Made by a program: the position numbers and the translations under genes. A stretch of DNA of 64,000 nt from Algoriphagus sp. AGSA1 (GTDB lineage: Bacteria > Bacteroidota > Bacteroidia > Cytophagales > Cyclobacteriaceae). The stretch's first letter is position 1; every line of letters starts with the position of its first letter. The notes beneath the pieces are model-generated. The model was not told the DNA's origin. It did not search any database and saw only the letters and a program-made list of their open reading frames with translations. Of this stretch, positions 26,459 to 34,305 are shown in pieces. The stretch covers positions 27,227 through 91,226 of the forward strand of contig NZ_JAJUWR010000029.1 in NCBI RefSeq assembly GCF_021390545.1, in the 5' to 3' direction.

Positions 26459-28090
26459 TTACATCATGCCGCCCATTCCTCCGCCGCCGCCCATTGGAGG
26501 CATGGCAGGAGCATCTTCTTTGATATCAGCTACTACACACTCAGTAGTCAAAAGAAGCGCGGCGATAGAGGCCGCATTTTCCAATGCCAGACGGGTTACT
26601 TTAGTAGGATCGATTACACCAGCTTTGAACAAGTCTTCATAGACATCAGTTCTGGCGTTGTAACCATAGTTTCCTTTGTTTTCCCTGATCTTATTGATCA
26701 CCACGGAAGGCTCTCCACCTGCATTGGAAACAATTGTTCTGAGTGGGGACTCGATAGCCTGTCTGATGATGTTGATACCTGTATCTTCATCTTCATTTAG
26801 ACCTTTGAGCTCATTAAGTGCTTCAGCAGCTCTTACCAGTGCGACACCGCCACCTACTACAACGCCTTCTTGGACGGCAGCTCTAGTAGCGTGAAGAGCA
26901 TCATCTACACGGTCTTTTTTCTCTTTCATTTCCACTTCAGTGGCAGCACCGATATATAGGATAGCTACACCGCCGGATAGTTTTGCAAGTCTTTCCTGCA
27001 GTTTCTCCCTGTCGTAATCAGAAGTGGTTTTGTCGATTTGTGCTTTGATCTCAGAGATTCTGCCTTTGATGGCAGCGGCATCACCTGAACCGTTTACGAT
27101 AGTCGTGTTATCCTTGTCGATGTTGATTTTCTCAGCTCTACCTAGCATGTCGATAGTCGCGTTCTCCAGTTTGAAGCCTCTCTCTTCGGAGATCACAGTG
27201 CCTCCCGTAAGGATAGCGATGTCTTCCAACATAGCCTTTCTTCTGTCACCGAAACCTGGAGCTTTCACAGCGGCCACTTTCAGAGCGCCACGGATTTTGT
27301 TTACTACTAGGGTCGCAAGAGCTTCGCCATCTACATCTTCAGAGATGATTACCAAAGGCTTACCTGACTGGGCCACTGGCTCAAGTACTGGAAGAAGCTC
27401 CTTCATGGAAGAGATCTTCTTGTCGTAGATCAAAATGTATGGTTGTTCCAGTTCAGCCTCCATTTTCTCCGTATTGGTCACGAAGTAAGGAGAAAGGTAA
27501 CCTCTGTCAAACTGCATACCTTCTACAGTTTTCACTTCAGTTTCAGTGCCTTTAGCCTCTTCTACGGTGATGACACCGTCTTTGCCTACTTTGTCCATTG
27601 CATCAGAAATCATCGTTCCGATTTCCTCGTCATTGTTGGCAGATACGGTTGCCACCTGAGCGATTTCTTTGGAAGTAGAGATTTGCTTGGAGTCAGCCTG
27701 AAGTTGCTTTACCACAGCGGATACAGCTTTATCAATACCTCTCTTAAGGTCCATTGGGTTAGCTCCGGCAGCTACGTTTTTGATACCTACGCCGAAGATA
27801 GATTGGGCAAGTACAGTAGCGGTAGTAGTACCGTCACCTGCATTGTCAGCGGTTTTGGAAGCTACTTCTTTTACCAGCTGCGCACCCATGTTTTCGATTG
27901 GCTCTTCCAATTCGATTTCTTTTGCTACCGATACACCATCTTTGGTAATGGTAGGGGCACCGAATTTCTTATCGATGATCACGTTACGACCTTTTGGTCC
28001 CAAGGTCACTTTTACCGCATCTGCAAGTGCATCTACACCTTTTTTCAGCTGATCTCTCGCGCTGGTATTGAAAAATAATTGCTTAGCCAT
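26459..28090 (-). CDS. groL: chaperonin GroEL
   Basis: A 543-aa protein with the GroEL signatures: VTLGPKGRNVIIDKKFG, DGTTTATVLA with the catalytic aspartate region, and the flexible GGM tail (GGGGGMGGMM). It folds proteins with GroES in the cytoplasm. It is second in the groES-groEL operon, 39 bp after groES. Confidence 0.98.
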   Translation of the reverse strand: MAKQLFFNTSARDQLKKGVDALADAVKVTLGPKGRNVIIDKKFGAPTITKDGVSVAKEIELEEPIENMGAQLVKEVASKTADNAGDGTTTATVLAQSIFGVGIKNVAAGANPMDLKRGIDKAVSAVVKQLQADSKQISTSKEIAQVATVSANNDEEIGTMISDAMDKVGKDGVITVEEAKGTETEVKTVEGMQFDRGYLSPYFVTNTEKMEAELEQPYILIYDKKISSMKELLPVLEPVAQSGKPLVIISEDVDGEALATLVVNKIRGALKVAAVKAPGFGDRRKAMLEDIAILTGGTVISEERGFKLENATIDMLGRAEKINIDKDNTTIVNGSGDAAAIKGRISEIKAQIDKTTSDYDREKLQERLAKLSGGVAILYIGAATEVEMKEKKDRVDDALHATRAAVQEGVVVGGGVALVRAAEALNELKGLNEDEDTGINIIRQAIESPLRTIVSNAGGEPSVVINKIRENKGNYGYNARTDVYEDLFKAGVIDPTKVTRLALENAASIAALLLTTECVVADIKEDAPAMPPMGGGGGMGGMM

Positions 28091-28129
28091 TTTGTTAAAT
28101 GTTTTTGGTTAACGATTTAGGATGATTGA

Positions 28130-28408
28130 TTAAAGGATTGCAAAGATGTCTGACTCTCTCATGATGAGGTAGTCGCTTCCTTCTACACTGAGTTCTGTGC
28201 CGGAGTATTTGCCGTACAGTACAGTGTCCCCGACTTTCACAGTCAAAGGCTCATCTTTTTTGCCATTTCCTACTGCCACTACAGTGCCTTTTTGTGGTTT
28301 CTCTTTCGCCGTATCTGGGATGTAAAGACCAGATGCTGTTTTCTCTTCAGCTGCAGCAGGTTGTACCAAAACTCTGTCTGCAAGAGGTTTGATGTTCACA
28401 TTTGACAT
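28130..28408 (-). CDS. groS: co-chaperonin GroES
   Basis: A 92-aa protein: IKPLADRVLVQPAAAEEKT at the start, the mobile loop region TASGLYIPDTAKEKP, and VLYGKYSGTEL. It is first gene of the groESL operon and has a sigma-54 type promoter 45 bp upstream. Confidence 0.97.
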   Translation of the reverse strand: MSNVNIKPLADRVLVQPAAAEEKTASGLYIPDTAKEKPQKGTVVAVGNGKKDEPLTVKVGDTVLYGKYSGTELSVEGSDYLIMRESDIFAIL

Positions 28409-28452
28409 AATATAAATTCGTTTAAGGTTAGTTTAAAATGTATTTGCCTAAT

Positions 28453-28469
28453 AGCACTTCCTGTGCCAA
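28453..28469 (-). promoter_or_regulatory. sigma-54 (-24/-12) promoter of groESL
   Basis: The minus strand reads TTGGCACAGGAAGTGCT, with GG and GC separated by exactly 10 nt, as the -24/-12 rule demands. A start point about 12 nt further would give a leader of about 35 nt before groES. The gene for a sigma-54 activator lies 2.7 kb away, at 31087-32376. Confidence 0.75.
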
Positions 28470-28542
28470 TGAAATAATAGGGCCAAAGGCTGACAAATCG
28501 GCCGTAAATGTCCGTCAATAGGGCCGAGAGGCTAAATTTAAT

Positions 28543-28560
28543 TGGCAGAAATCACTGCCA
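28543..28560. promoter_or_regulatory. inverted repeat upstream of groESL, possible operator
   Basis: TGGCAG, 6 nt, CTGCCA is a perfect 6-bp inverted repeat about 75 bp upstream of the sigma-54 promoter. It could be an activator site for that promoter or an operator for the divergent gene at 28624 (inference). Confidence 0.35.
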
Positions 28561-28623
28561 TTTTTGCTAACAATGATACAGAATTGTCAGAATTTCGTAA
28601 TTTATAGTCAAACCTATTTGCTT

Positions 28624-29340
28624 ATGACTACACTACCTAAAAACTGGATCACAGAAGGCCACATAGATTTTGAGTATAAAAAGTATCAGTTGCTAGCCTA
28701 TCTACAGGAGTCCAACAGACGATTCCAGCAAATAAAGCTTTATCCCGTTTTAGCTGAATTGATAGACCACTACCGGAATCTGCAAGAATTGAAGTCAGGT
28801 AAAACTGAATTGAAAAACCTCTTTCCAAAAACCCTGGAATCCATCGACCTCCAACGTGGGAAACTCAATTACCTTTCTACCATCAATGAGGAAGGGATTA
28901 TGAAAGAGCTTTCCCTGATTACTGAATATGCCCTGCCCAAATTTGGTGCCCAGATAGAGGAAGGCAAGGCCATCTACGACTATGTGGAAGACCAGTTGGA
29001 ATTCGAACCCGTGGGGATATTGCCTATCTACAATCAGGAAGGCTATATTTTGCTTTCAAGAGAAAAGAAAAAAGAAATACATGCTTTCCGGTACAAGTCT
29101 GGTTTGATACATTTTGCCGGCGAAAAATTCCGCAGTATCAGCATGTGGCTAATAGGCGTATTCCAGCGCAGTCTGGTCAATACCTTGGAAAAAATCAAAA
29201 TGGATCTGGTCAAAGAAATCAAGGAGCTGCCAAACCCCGCTACGTGGAGGATTCATAGCCAGCAGGAATTCCCCATAGAGGAGACCTTGGTGCCCATCAG
29301 TAAGCGGCTTTTGTTAAAGACTGTTTCTGTCAAGTCCTAG
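28624..29340 (+). CDS. conserved hypothetical protein
   Basis: 238 aa from the ATG at 28624; an in-frame start at 28564 would add 20 residues with no clear relation. It is soluble with mixed helices and strands. Conserved-looking stretches are YKKYQLLAYLQE near the start and GYILLSREKKKEIHAFRYK in the middle. Proteins of this kind occur across Cytophagales, but I know no function. It is divergent from groESL. Confidence 0.65.
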   Translation: MTTLPKNWITEGHIDFEYKKYQLLAYLQESNRRFQQIKLYPVLAELIDHYRNLQELKSGKTELKNLFPKTLESIDLQRGKLNYLSTINEEGIMKELSLITEYALPKFGAQIEEGKAIYDYVEDQLEFEPVGILPIYNQEGYILLSREKKKEIHAFRYKSGLIHFAGEKFRSISMWLIGVFQRSLVNTLEKIKMDLVKEIKELPNPATWRIHSQQEFPIEETLVPISKRLLLKTVSVKS

Positions 29341-29395
29341 AAGGGTTGAGTCCCCTTTTCTAAAGATTTGATTTTAAGAAAGGCATATATACAAG

Positions 29396-29423
29396 AAAAG
29401 TCTGCCCTTTCGGAGCAGACTTT
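29396..29423 (-). terminator. terminator of the secG operon
   Basis: A 9-bp perfect stem (AAAGTCTGC, GCAGACTTT) has a 9-nt loop that can pair two more bases. On the minus strand it is followed by TTTTCTTGT. It lies 23 bp after the secG stop and faces the convergent gene that ends at 29340. Confidence 0.7.
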
Positions 29424-29445
29424 ATGTGCTGAGCGACTATTTCAC

Positions 29446-29811
29446 TTAGTCAACTGAGTCAGTATCACTTTCTTCAGGAGCCTCTTCAGTAGCGGCAGGA
29501 AGTAGGCTTTCATCCTCGCCAAATGAAGGGGCAACTATTTGCTGCTTGGCGTTCTCGATATTTGGAGATGAAAACTGATTGGATTGAGGGCCGCCATAAA
29601 ACGCAGATGAGGCCAAGGAAAGCACCAATATGGAAACCGCCAAAACCCAGGTGGCTTTCTCCAGTACGTTTCCGGTACGGGTCACACCCATGATTTGGGA
29701 GGCGCCTCCTCCAAATGCTGCACCAACACCTCCTTTAGAGTTCTGGCCTAAGATTACTAAAATCAGCAGTACTGCCAATATTAGAATAATTGTAATCAAT
29801 AAAGTAAACAT
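29446..29811 (-). CDS. secG: preprotein translocase subunit SecG
   Basis: A 121-aa protein with two hydrophobic helices (about 2-22 and 53-72) joined by the SecG signature LGQNSKGGVGAAFGGGASQIMG. The C-terminal tail is acidic and variable. It is part of the SecYEG channel in the inner membrane. It is the last gene of the miaB to secG group, 12 bp after its neighbour. Confidence 0.95.
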   Translation of the reverse strand: MFTLLITIILILAVLLILVILGQNSKGGVGAAFGGGASQIMGVTRTGNVLEKATWVLAVSILVLSLASSAFYGGPQSNQFSSPNIENAKQQIVAPSFGEDESLLPAATEEAPEESDTDSVD

Positions 29812-29823
29812 ATTAAGTGGGTG

Positions 29824-30528
29824 TTAATCTTTCAGTTTTTCAATCAAGTCCGCAAAGTAAGCCCTTTTATCCGGAAACTTCAATAGCAATTTCTCATAAA
29901 TTTCGATGGCCAGCTGCTTCTTCCCTTGTTTTGCAAGAATTTTCGCATAAGACTCTGACAGAAGATTGTCATTGATTTTGGTGCTGTTGGCTGCCAGATT
30001 TTCGGTATTCTGGTTTGCCTCGATCTCTTTGATGGTGGCTAGCTTTATGGTTTTTTTGCTAAAAGCTTTGATCAGATCAATCTGCTCCTTTTTCTTCGTA
30101 TCAAGTATTGCTTTTTTTTCTTTTTTCTTGATGGTCTCTATAAGATCATCCTGCGGTGGTTTTCTTCTTCTTGGCCTTGACTTGGCCGGTGCGGCTTTGA
30201 CCTCCGGATGGGGCTCACTTTTATGGGTTGCGGCTTCCTCGGGAACAGGGTCTTTTGGCTTCTCTATCGACACTTTTGCACTAGGGACCTCCATTGCTGG
30301 CTTTTCTATCAGGCTTTTAAGCCAAACTCTGTCAGGACTCGTAATGGCTGCATAGCCTAGTGTCGGGATGTTTTCGATACCGTCTTTCTGATATTCAAAT
30401 CGGGCCGTGAGGACGTAGGGAATCTGGAAATAAGGGAAATTCTCCCGCACTTTCTGCAACCGCAGGATGTCAGATCTATCTAAGGAATCTGATTTTTGGA
30501 TTATTTCTAAAAACTGGGCTGCGTTCAC
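29824..30528 (-). CDS. conserved protein with basic linker and TPR-like end
   Basis: A 234-aa protein. The N-terminal helix pair matches a Bacteroidota family found between lptE and secG. The middle is a lysine/proline-rich linker (about 95-150). The C-terminal part (SYAKILAKQGKKQLAIEIYEKLLLKFPDK) is one TPR-like repeat. Function is not known; the fixed position next to lptE suggests an envelope-related role (inference). Confidence 0.75.
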   Translation of the reverse strand: MNAAQFLEIIQKSDSLDRSDILRLQKVRENFPYFQIPYVLTARFEYQKDGIENIPTLGYAAITSPDRVWLKSLIEKPAMEVPSAKVSIEKPKDPVPEEAATHKSEPHPEVKAAPAKSRPRRRKPPQDDLIETIKKKEKKAILDTKKKEQIDLIKAFSKKTIKLATIKEIEANQNTENLAANSTKINDNLLSESYAKILAKQGKKQLAIEIYEKLLLKFPDKRAYFADLIEKLKD

Positions 30529-30563
30529 GTGCGGTTTTCTTTTGATTAATGAATATAGGCAAT

Positions 30564-31103
30564 TTACCAGTTGGCAACTGTAGCTGTGAAAATATCCTGA
30601 ATGATACTGGTGAAAATCTCATCCACCAACTCGCTTTCCACATCCAGGAAGGTGGTGGTCCGTGGGTCATAATCCTGGAAAAAGGAAAACGGACGTTTTA
30701 GATTTTCGGTTTCATCGGTGGTGTTGATATATTCTACCTCTACTCTTATAGTGAGCCGCATGGTACCTGCACGATCAGGACGGTTGGGGTCTCCACTGGA
30801 TACAGCCGCCTGGGGAGTGAGGGTGTATCCTGTGATAGCTCCCATAAACTGCAGGTTACCATTGGTACGTACCAGTTCCAGCTGGGTGTTTCTCTGGTAA
30901 TATTCCTTCAGTGCTTCTGTGAATCGTTGCTCAATATTGGCAGGTCCTCCCCCGGAGTCATTGAAGAAGTTTTCTACGGTGAAGGTCTTGACCACATCAT
31001 AGTTGATATTGGTGCCGGTGAAGCTGTATTTGACTGAGCAGCTTTGGAATAGGAAAAAGACCAATCCCAGTGCAAGTACTGGAAGCTTATTGGTCAATTT
31101 CAT
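30564..31103 (-). CDS. lptE: LptE-family LPS assembly lipoprotein
   Basis: About 179 aa from the ATG at 31103, which opens a lipoprotein signal (LALGLVFFLFQSC). The body shows the pattern of the Bacteroidota LptE family: YSFTGTNINYDVVKTFTVENFFN at the start and an amphipathic end. LptE forms the plug of LptD in the outer membrane. Its start lies 17 bp inside the end of the sigma-54 activator gene. Confidence 0.85.
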   Translation of the reverse strand: MKLTNKLPVLALGLVFFLFQSCSVKYSFTGTNINYDVVKTFTVENFFNDSGGGPANIEQRFTEALKEYYQRNTQLELVRTNGNLQFMGAITGYTLTPQAAVSSGDPNRPDRAGTMRLTIRVEVEYINTTDETENLKRPFSFFQDYDPRTTTFLDVESELVDEIFTSIIQDIFTATVANW

Positions 31104-32376
31104 ATTGCTTGATTTTTCTATATAGGGTACGCTCAGAGATCCCCAGATCGCTGGCCGCATACTTTCTTTTATTGTTATGCTTTCGCAAAGCTCTTAGGAT
31201 CATCTCTTTTTCTTTCTTTTCCAGCGAGAGGGAGTTGTCATCCTCTTCGTGGATAATGTCCTCGATGGCATCATCTTCATAACCATCGTCTTGGGATGGG
31301 CCGGATTTATTGGAATCTATCACCAAAGGAACGTAACTAGGGTTGGATTCCGTATTTTCCTTGGTGCCAAATCCACTATCCATATCCTCGAACAGCCCCT
31401 GATGCTTTTGGATGATGTTCGAATTCAACCCGCCACTATGGTAACTTTCTAGCACCAGTTTCTTCAACTCATTCATGTCCTTTTTCATATCAAAAAGCAC
31501 TTTGTACAATAAATCCCGCTCGGAGAAATCCGTGGTTTCCCCGCTTTTTGATTGGTGAGGAAGCGCCATCGGCAGTCGTGAGTTGTCTGAAGGAAGGTAT
31601 TTCGACAAGGTAGCCGCATCCACTTCCCGCTCATTTTCCAGCAGTGAGATCTGTTCCGCTATATTCTTCAATTGACGGATGTTGCCCGGAAAAGAGTACC
31701 GCATTAATGCCGCCTGAGCTTCAATATCCAGCGAGATAGGGCGCACGTGATATTTTTCAGAGAAGTCCGAGGTGAACTTTCTGAACAGCAACACCACATC
31801 CTCTCCGCGCTCACGAAGCGGGGGGACAAAGATCGGGACGGTATTCAGCCGATAATAGAGGTCTTCCCTGAATTTGCCTTTTTCCACTGCATTGAGCAGT
31901 TTGACATTGGTAGCGGTGATTACCCGAACATTGGTTTTCAGGACTTTTGAGGAGCCTACCTTGATGAATTCCCCGTTTTCCAGCACCCGGAGTAGCCTAG
32001 CCTGGGTTCCCAGTGGCATTTCACCTATTTCGTCCAGAAATATTGATCCTCCATCGGTAACTTCGAAATACCCTTTTCTGGCTTCATGAGCACCGGTAAA
32101 GGAGCCTTTTTCATGTCCGAAAAGCTCGGAATCGATAGTTCCCTCAGGAATCGCCCCACAGTTGATCGCGATGAATTTGCCGTGTTTTCTCAGGCTTAAG
32201 GAATGGATGATCTTGGAAAAACTCTCCTTACCACTGCCACTTTCCCCGGTGATCAGGACAGTCATGTCTGTAGGGGCGGCCTGCATAGCTACCTGTATCG
32301 CATGGTTCAGATGCGGACTGTTGCCAATGATCCCGAAGCGTTGTTTTACGCTTTGAATTTCTGGGTTTGTTATCAT
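31087..32376 (-). CDS. sigma-54 dependent transcriptional activator without receiver domain
   Basis: A 429-aa protein. The AAA+ domain starts almost at once: Walker A GESGSGKES at about 44-52, and the sigma-54 contact loop as GSFTGA (91-96) in place of the usual GAFTGA. The Walker B-type segment SIFLDEIGEMP follows at about 111-121. The C-terminal Fis-type helix-turn-helix lies at about 398-426. There is no N-terminal regulatory domain. Its start overlaps the miaB stop as TAATG. It is a candidate activator for the groESL promoter in this window (inference). Confidence 0.92.
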   Translation of the reverse strand: MITNPEIQSVKQRFGIIGNSPHLNHAIQVAMQAAPTDMTVLITGESGSGKESFSKIIHSLSLRKHGKFIAINCGAIPEGTIDSELFGHEKGSFTGAHEARKGYFEVTDGGSIFLDEIGEMPLGTQARLLRVLENGEFIKVGSSKVLKTNVRVITATNVKLLNAVEKGKFREDLYYRLNTVPIFVPPLRERGEDVVLLFRKFTSDFSEKYHVRPISLDIEAQAALMRYSFPGNIRQLKNIAEQISLLENEREVDAATLSKYLPSDNSRLPMALPHQSKSGETTDFSERDLLYKVLFDMKKDMNELKKLVLESYHSGGLNSNIIQKHQGLFEDMDSGFGTKENTESNPSYVPLVIDSNKSGPSQDDGYEDDAIEDIIHEEDDNSLSLEKKEKEMILRALRKHNNKRKYAASDLGISERTLYRKIKQYEIDQ

Positions 32377-33869
32377 TAAAAACTCGGGTTTACTTCGATC
32401 ACTTCGCCAAACAGCGTTGCCGGTGTACAGTCGGTGATTTTTACTTTTATGTAATCCCCTTTGGAGTAGTTTCCAGTAGGTACGATCACTACTTTATTGG
32501 CTGAGTTCCGTCCTTTTAGTTCCTCTGCTGATTTTTTGGAAGTCCCTTCTATCAGTATGAGCTGCTCCTTGCCAAGATCCAGTTTATTCCGCTCATGCGA
32601 AAGCGAACTTTGCTTGGTGATCACCTCGGCCAGCCTTCTTTTCTTCACCTCCAACGGGATGTCATCCGCATATTTTTTTGCGGCCAAAGTCCCCGGTCTC
32701 TCTGAATAGAAGAACATGTAAGAAAAATCGAATTTCACAATGTCCATTAAGGAAAGTGTGTCCTGATGCTCTTCCTCCGTTTCGCTGCAGAATCCTGTGA
32801 TCATATCCGAGGATATGCCGCATTCCTCTCCTAGGATTTCCCTGATTTTGGCTACCCGCTCCAGATACCATTCCCTGTCGTAGGTTCTGTTCATCATTTC
32901 CAATACTCTGGAATTTCCGCTCTGGGCAGGCAGATGGATGTATTTGCAGATATTATCGTACTTCTTCATCGTATATAGTACCTCGTCGGTGATATCCTTG
33001 GGATGGGAAGTGGAGAACCTGATTCTGAGTGAAGGATCTACCAAAGCTACCATTTCGAGCAAATTGGCAAAGTTGATTACCGTAGATACTTGTTCTTCTT
33101 TTTTATTCAGTCTGGCTTTGTTGTTTTCCTCAGGGGACCACTTGTAGCTGTCCACATTTTGGCCCAGCAAAGTCACTTCCTTGTATCCCTGGGAGAAAAG
33201 CTGCTTGGCTTCTTCTACTATGGAGTAGGGGTCTCGGCTTCTTTCCCTGCCCCTGGTGAAGGGCACCACGCAGAAGGAGCACATATTGTCACATCCCCGC
33301 ATGATGGAGATAAACGCGGACACCCCGTTGGAATTTAGCCGTACAGGTGCGATATCAGCGTAGGTTTCCTCACGGGAAAGAAAAGTGTTAACGGCTTTCT
33401 GTCCCTCTTCTGCTACGGCAAGTAGATTAGGCAGGTCACGGTAGGCATCAGGGCCTACGACTATGTCCACGATTTTCTCTTCTTCTAGGAGCTTCTCCTT
33501 CAGACGCTCTGCCATGCATCCCAGCACACCTATGGTCATCTCAGGATTGCTCTTTTTAGCCCTGTTGAAGTCCGAGAGTCGTTTTCTGACTGTCTGTTCG
33601 GCTTTTTCGCGTATGGAACAGGTATTCAGGAAGATCACATCTGCCTGATTAAAGTCTGAGGTAGTATCAAACCCGCCTTCCTTCATGATAGACGCGACAA
33701 TCTCCGAATCAGCGAAATTCATGGCGCAGCCGTAGCTCTCTATATACAGTTTCCGGGTTTTGCCGGTATTTTCATCTACAGTGGTTTTGAAGTCGCAGGC
33801 TTGTGCTTCTTCCCCTGAAATGATATCTATGTCTGCAATCAAATTATTCATGTACTTGGGTATTTCCAT
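32376..33869 (-). CDS. miaB: tRNA-2-methylthio-N6-dimethylallyladenosine synthase MiaB
   Basis: About 497 aa; an ATG at 33851 is an alternative start. The N-terminal UPF0004 domain has three cysteines (YGCAMNF, NTCSIRE, LGCMAER). The radical-SAM motif RGCDNMCSFC carries the CxxxCxxC, and a TRAM domain closes the protein. It adds the methylthio group at position 37 of tRNAs that read UNN codons. It is first gene of the operon that includes the sigma-54 activator and lptE. Confidence 0.97.
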   Translation of the reverse strand: MEIPKYMNNLIADIDIISGEEAQACDFKTTVDENTGKTRKLYIESYGCAMNFADSEIVASIMKEGGFDTTSDFNQADVIFLNTCSIREKAEQTVRKRLSDFNRAKKSNPEMTIGVLGCMAERLKEKLLEEEKIVDIVVGPDAYRDLPNLLAVAEEGQKAVNTFLSREETYADIAPVRLNSNGVSAFISIMRGCDNMCSFCVVPFTRGRERSRDPYSIVEEAKQLFSQGYKEVTLLGQNVDSYKWSPEENNKARLNKKEEQVSTVINFANLLEMVALVDPSLRIRFSTSHPKDITDEVLYTMKKYDNICKYIHLPAQSGNSRVLEMMNRTYDREWYLERVAKIREILGEECGISSDMITGFCSETEEEHQDTLSLMDIVKFDFSYMFFYSERPGTLAAKKYADDIPLEVKKRRLAEVITKQSSLSHERNKLDLGKEQLILIEGTSKKSAEELKGRNSANKVVIVPTGNYSKGDYIKVKITDCTPATLFGEVIEVNPSF

Positions 33870-34031
33870 TCTTTCGGAGGGCGAAATTACGAAAATGCGG
33901 ACAAAATGGCAGAAAGTATGATTCTTTATTTTGTTAAAACGCCTAAAGTTGGGTCACTGGGTTTATCTTCATTTGAGTAGGCATTTTTAGTACTTCCAAA
34001 TAGTAGGCCATTTGGAGGGAATGAAGCCTTC

Positions 34032-34242
34032 CTATTCTTCAAAAGGTATCCTTAGCTGCTCACCAAAATGCTGATGTTCTTCCACTATGTTGAGATTGGA
34101 GACGCCAAGTCCTAGAAGGCGGATAGATTTTCCGAACGACTCTTGGACCAAAAGTTCCTGAGCGATCTCCCAGATGTTTTCTTCATCGGGATATTGCTCT
34201 TGGGTTTTGCTGCGGGTCTGTTGGGTGAAATCAGAGAATTTT
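34032..34242 (-). pseudogene. second copy of the dinB 3' end
   Basis: This codes for the last ~66 residues of a DinB protein, from KFSDFTQQTR to GEQLRIPFEE and its own TAG stop at 34032-34034. It matches the intact dinB at 37137-37340. Positions 34054-34229 are identical to 37152-37327 (176 nt). Just outside that block the bases differ but mostly synonymously (K-F-S-D-F kept). The reading frame is lost at the upstream end, about 34242. It is therefore a diverged dinB relic, not a simple copy. Confidence 0.85.
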
Positions 34243-34305
34243 TAATAAAAATAAGGAGGGGAAAGAATCAGTATAATTATTATTATATCCCCTCCAATAT
34301 TTACC

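Noticed and set aside
27443..28078. 211-codon open frame opposite groEL on the plus strand
   Set aside because: It is a shadow of groEL: low-complexity, aromatic-rich, no start context, and groEL is certain.
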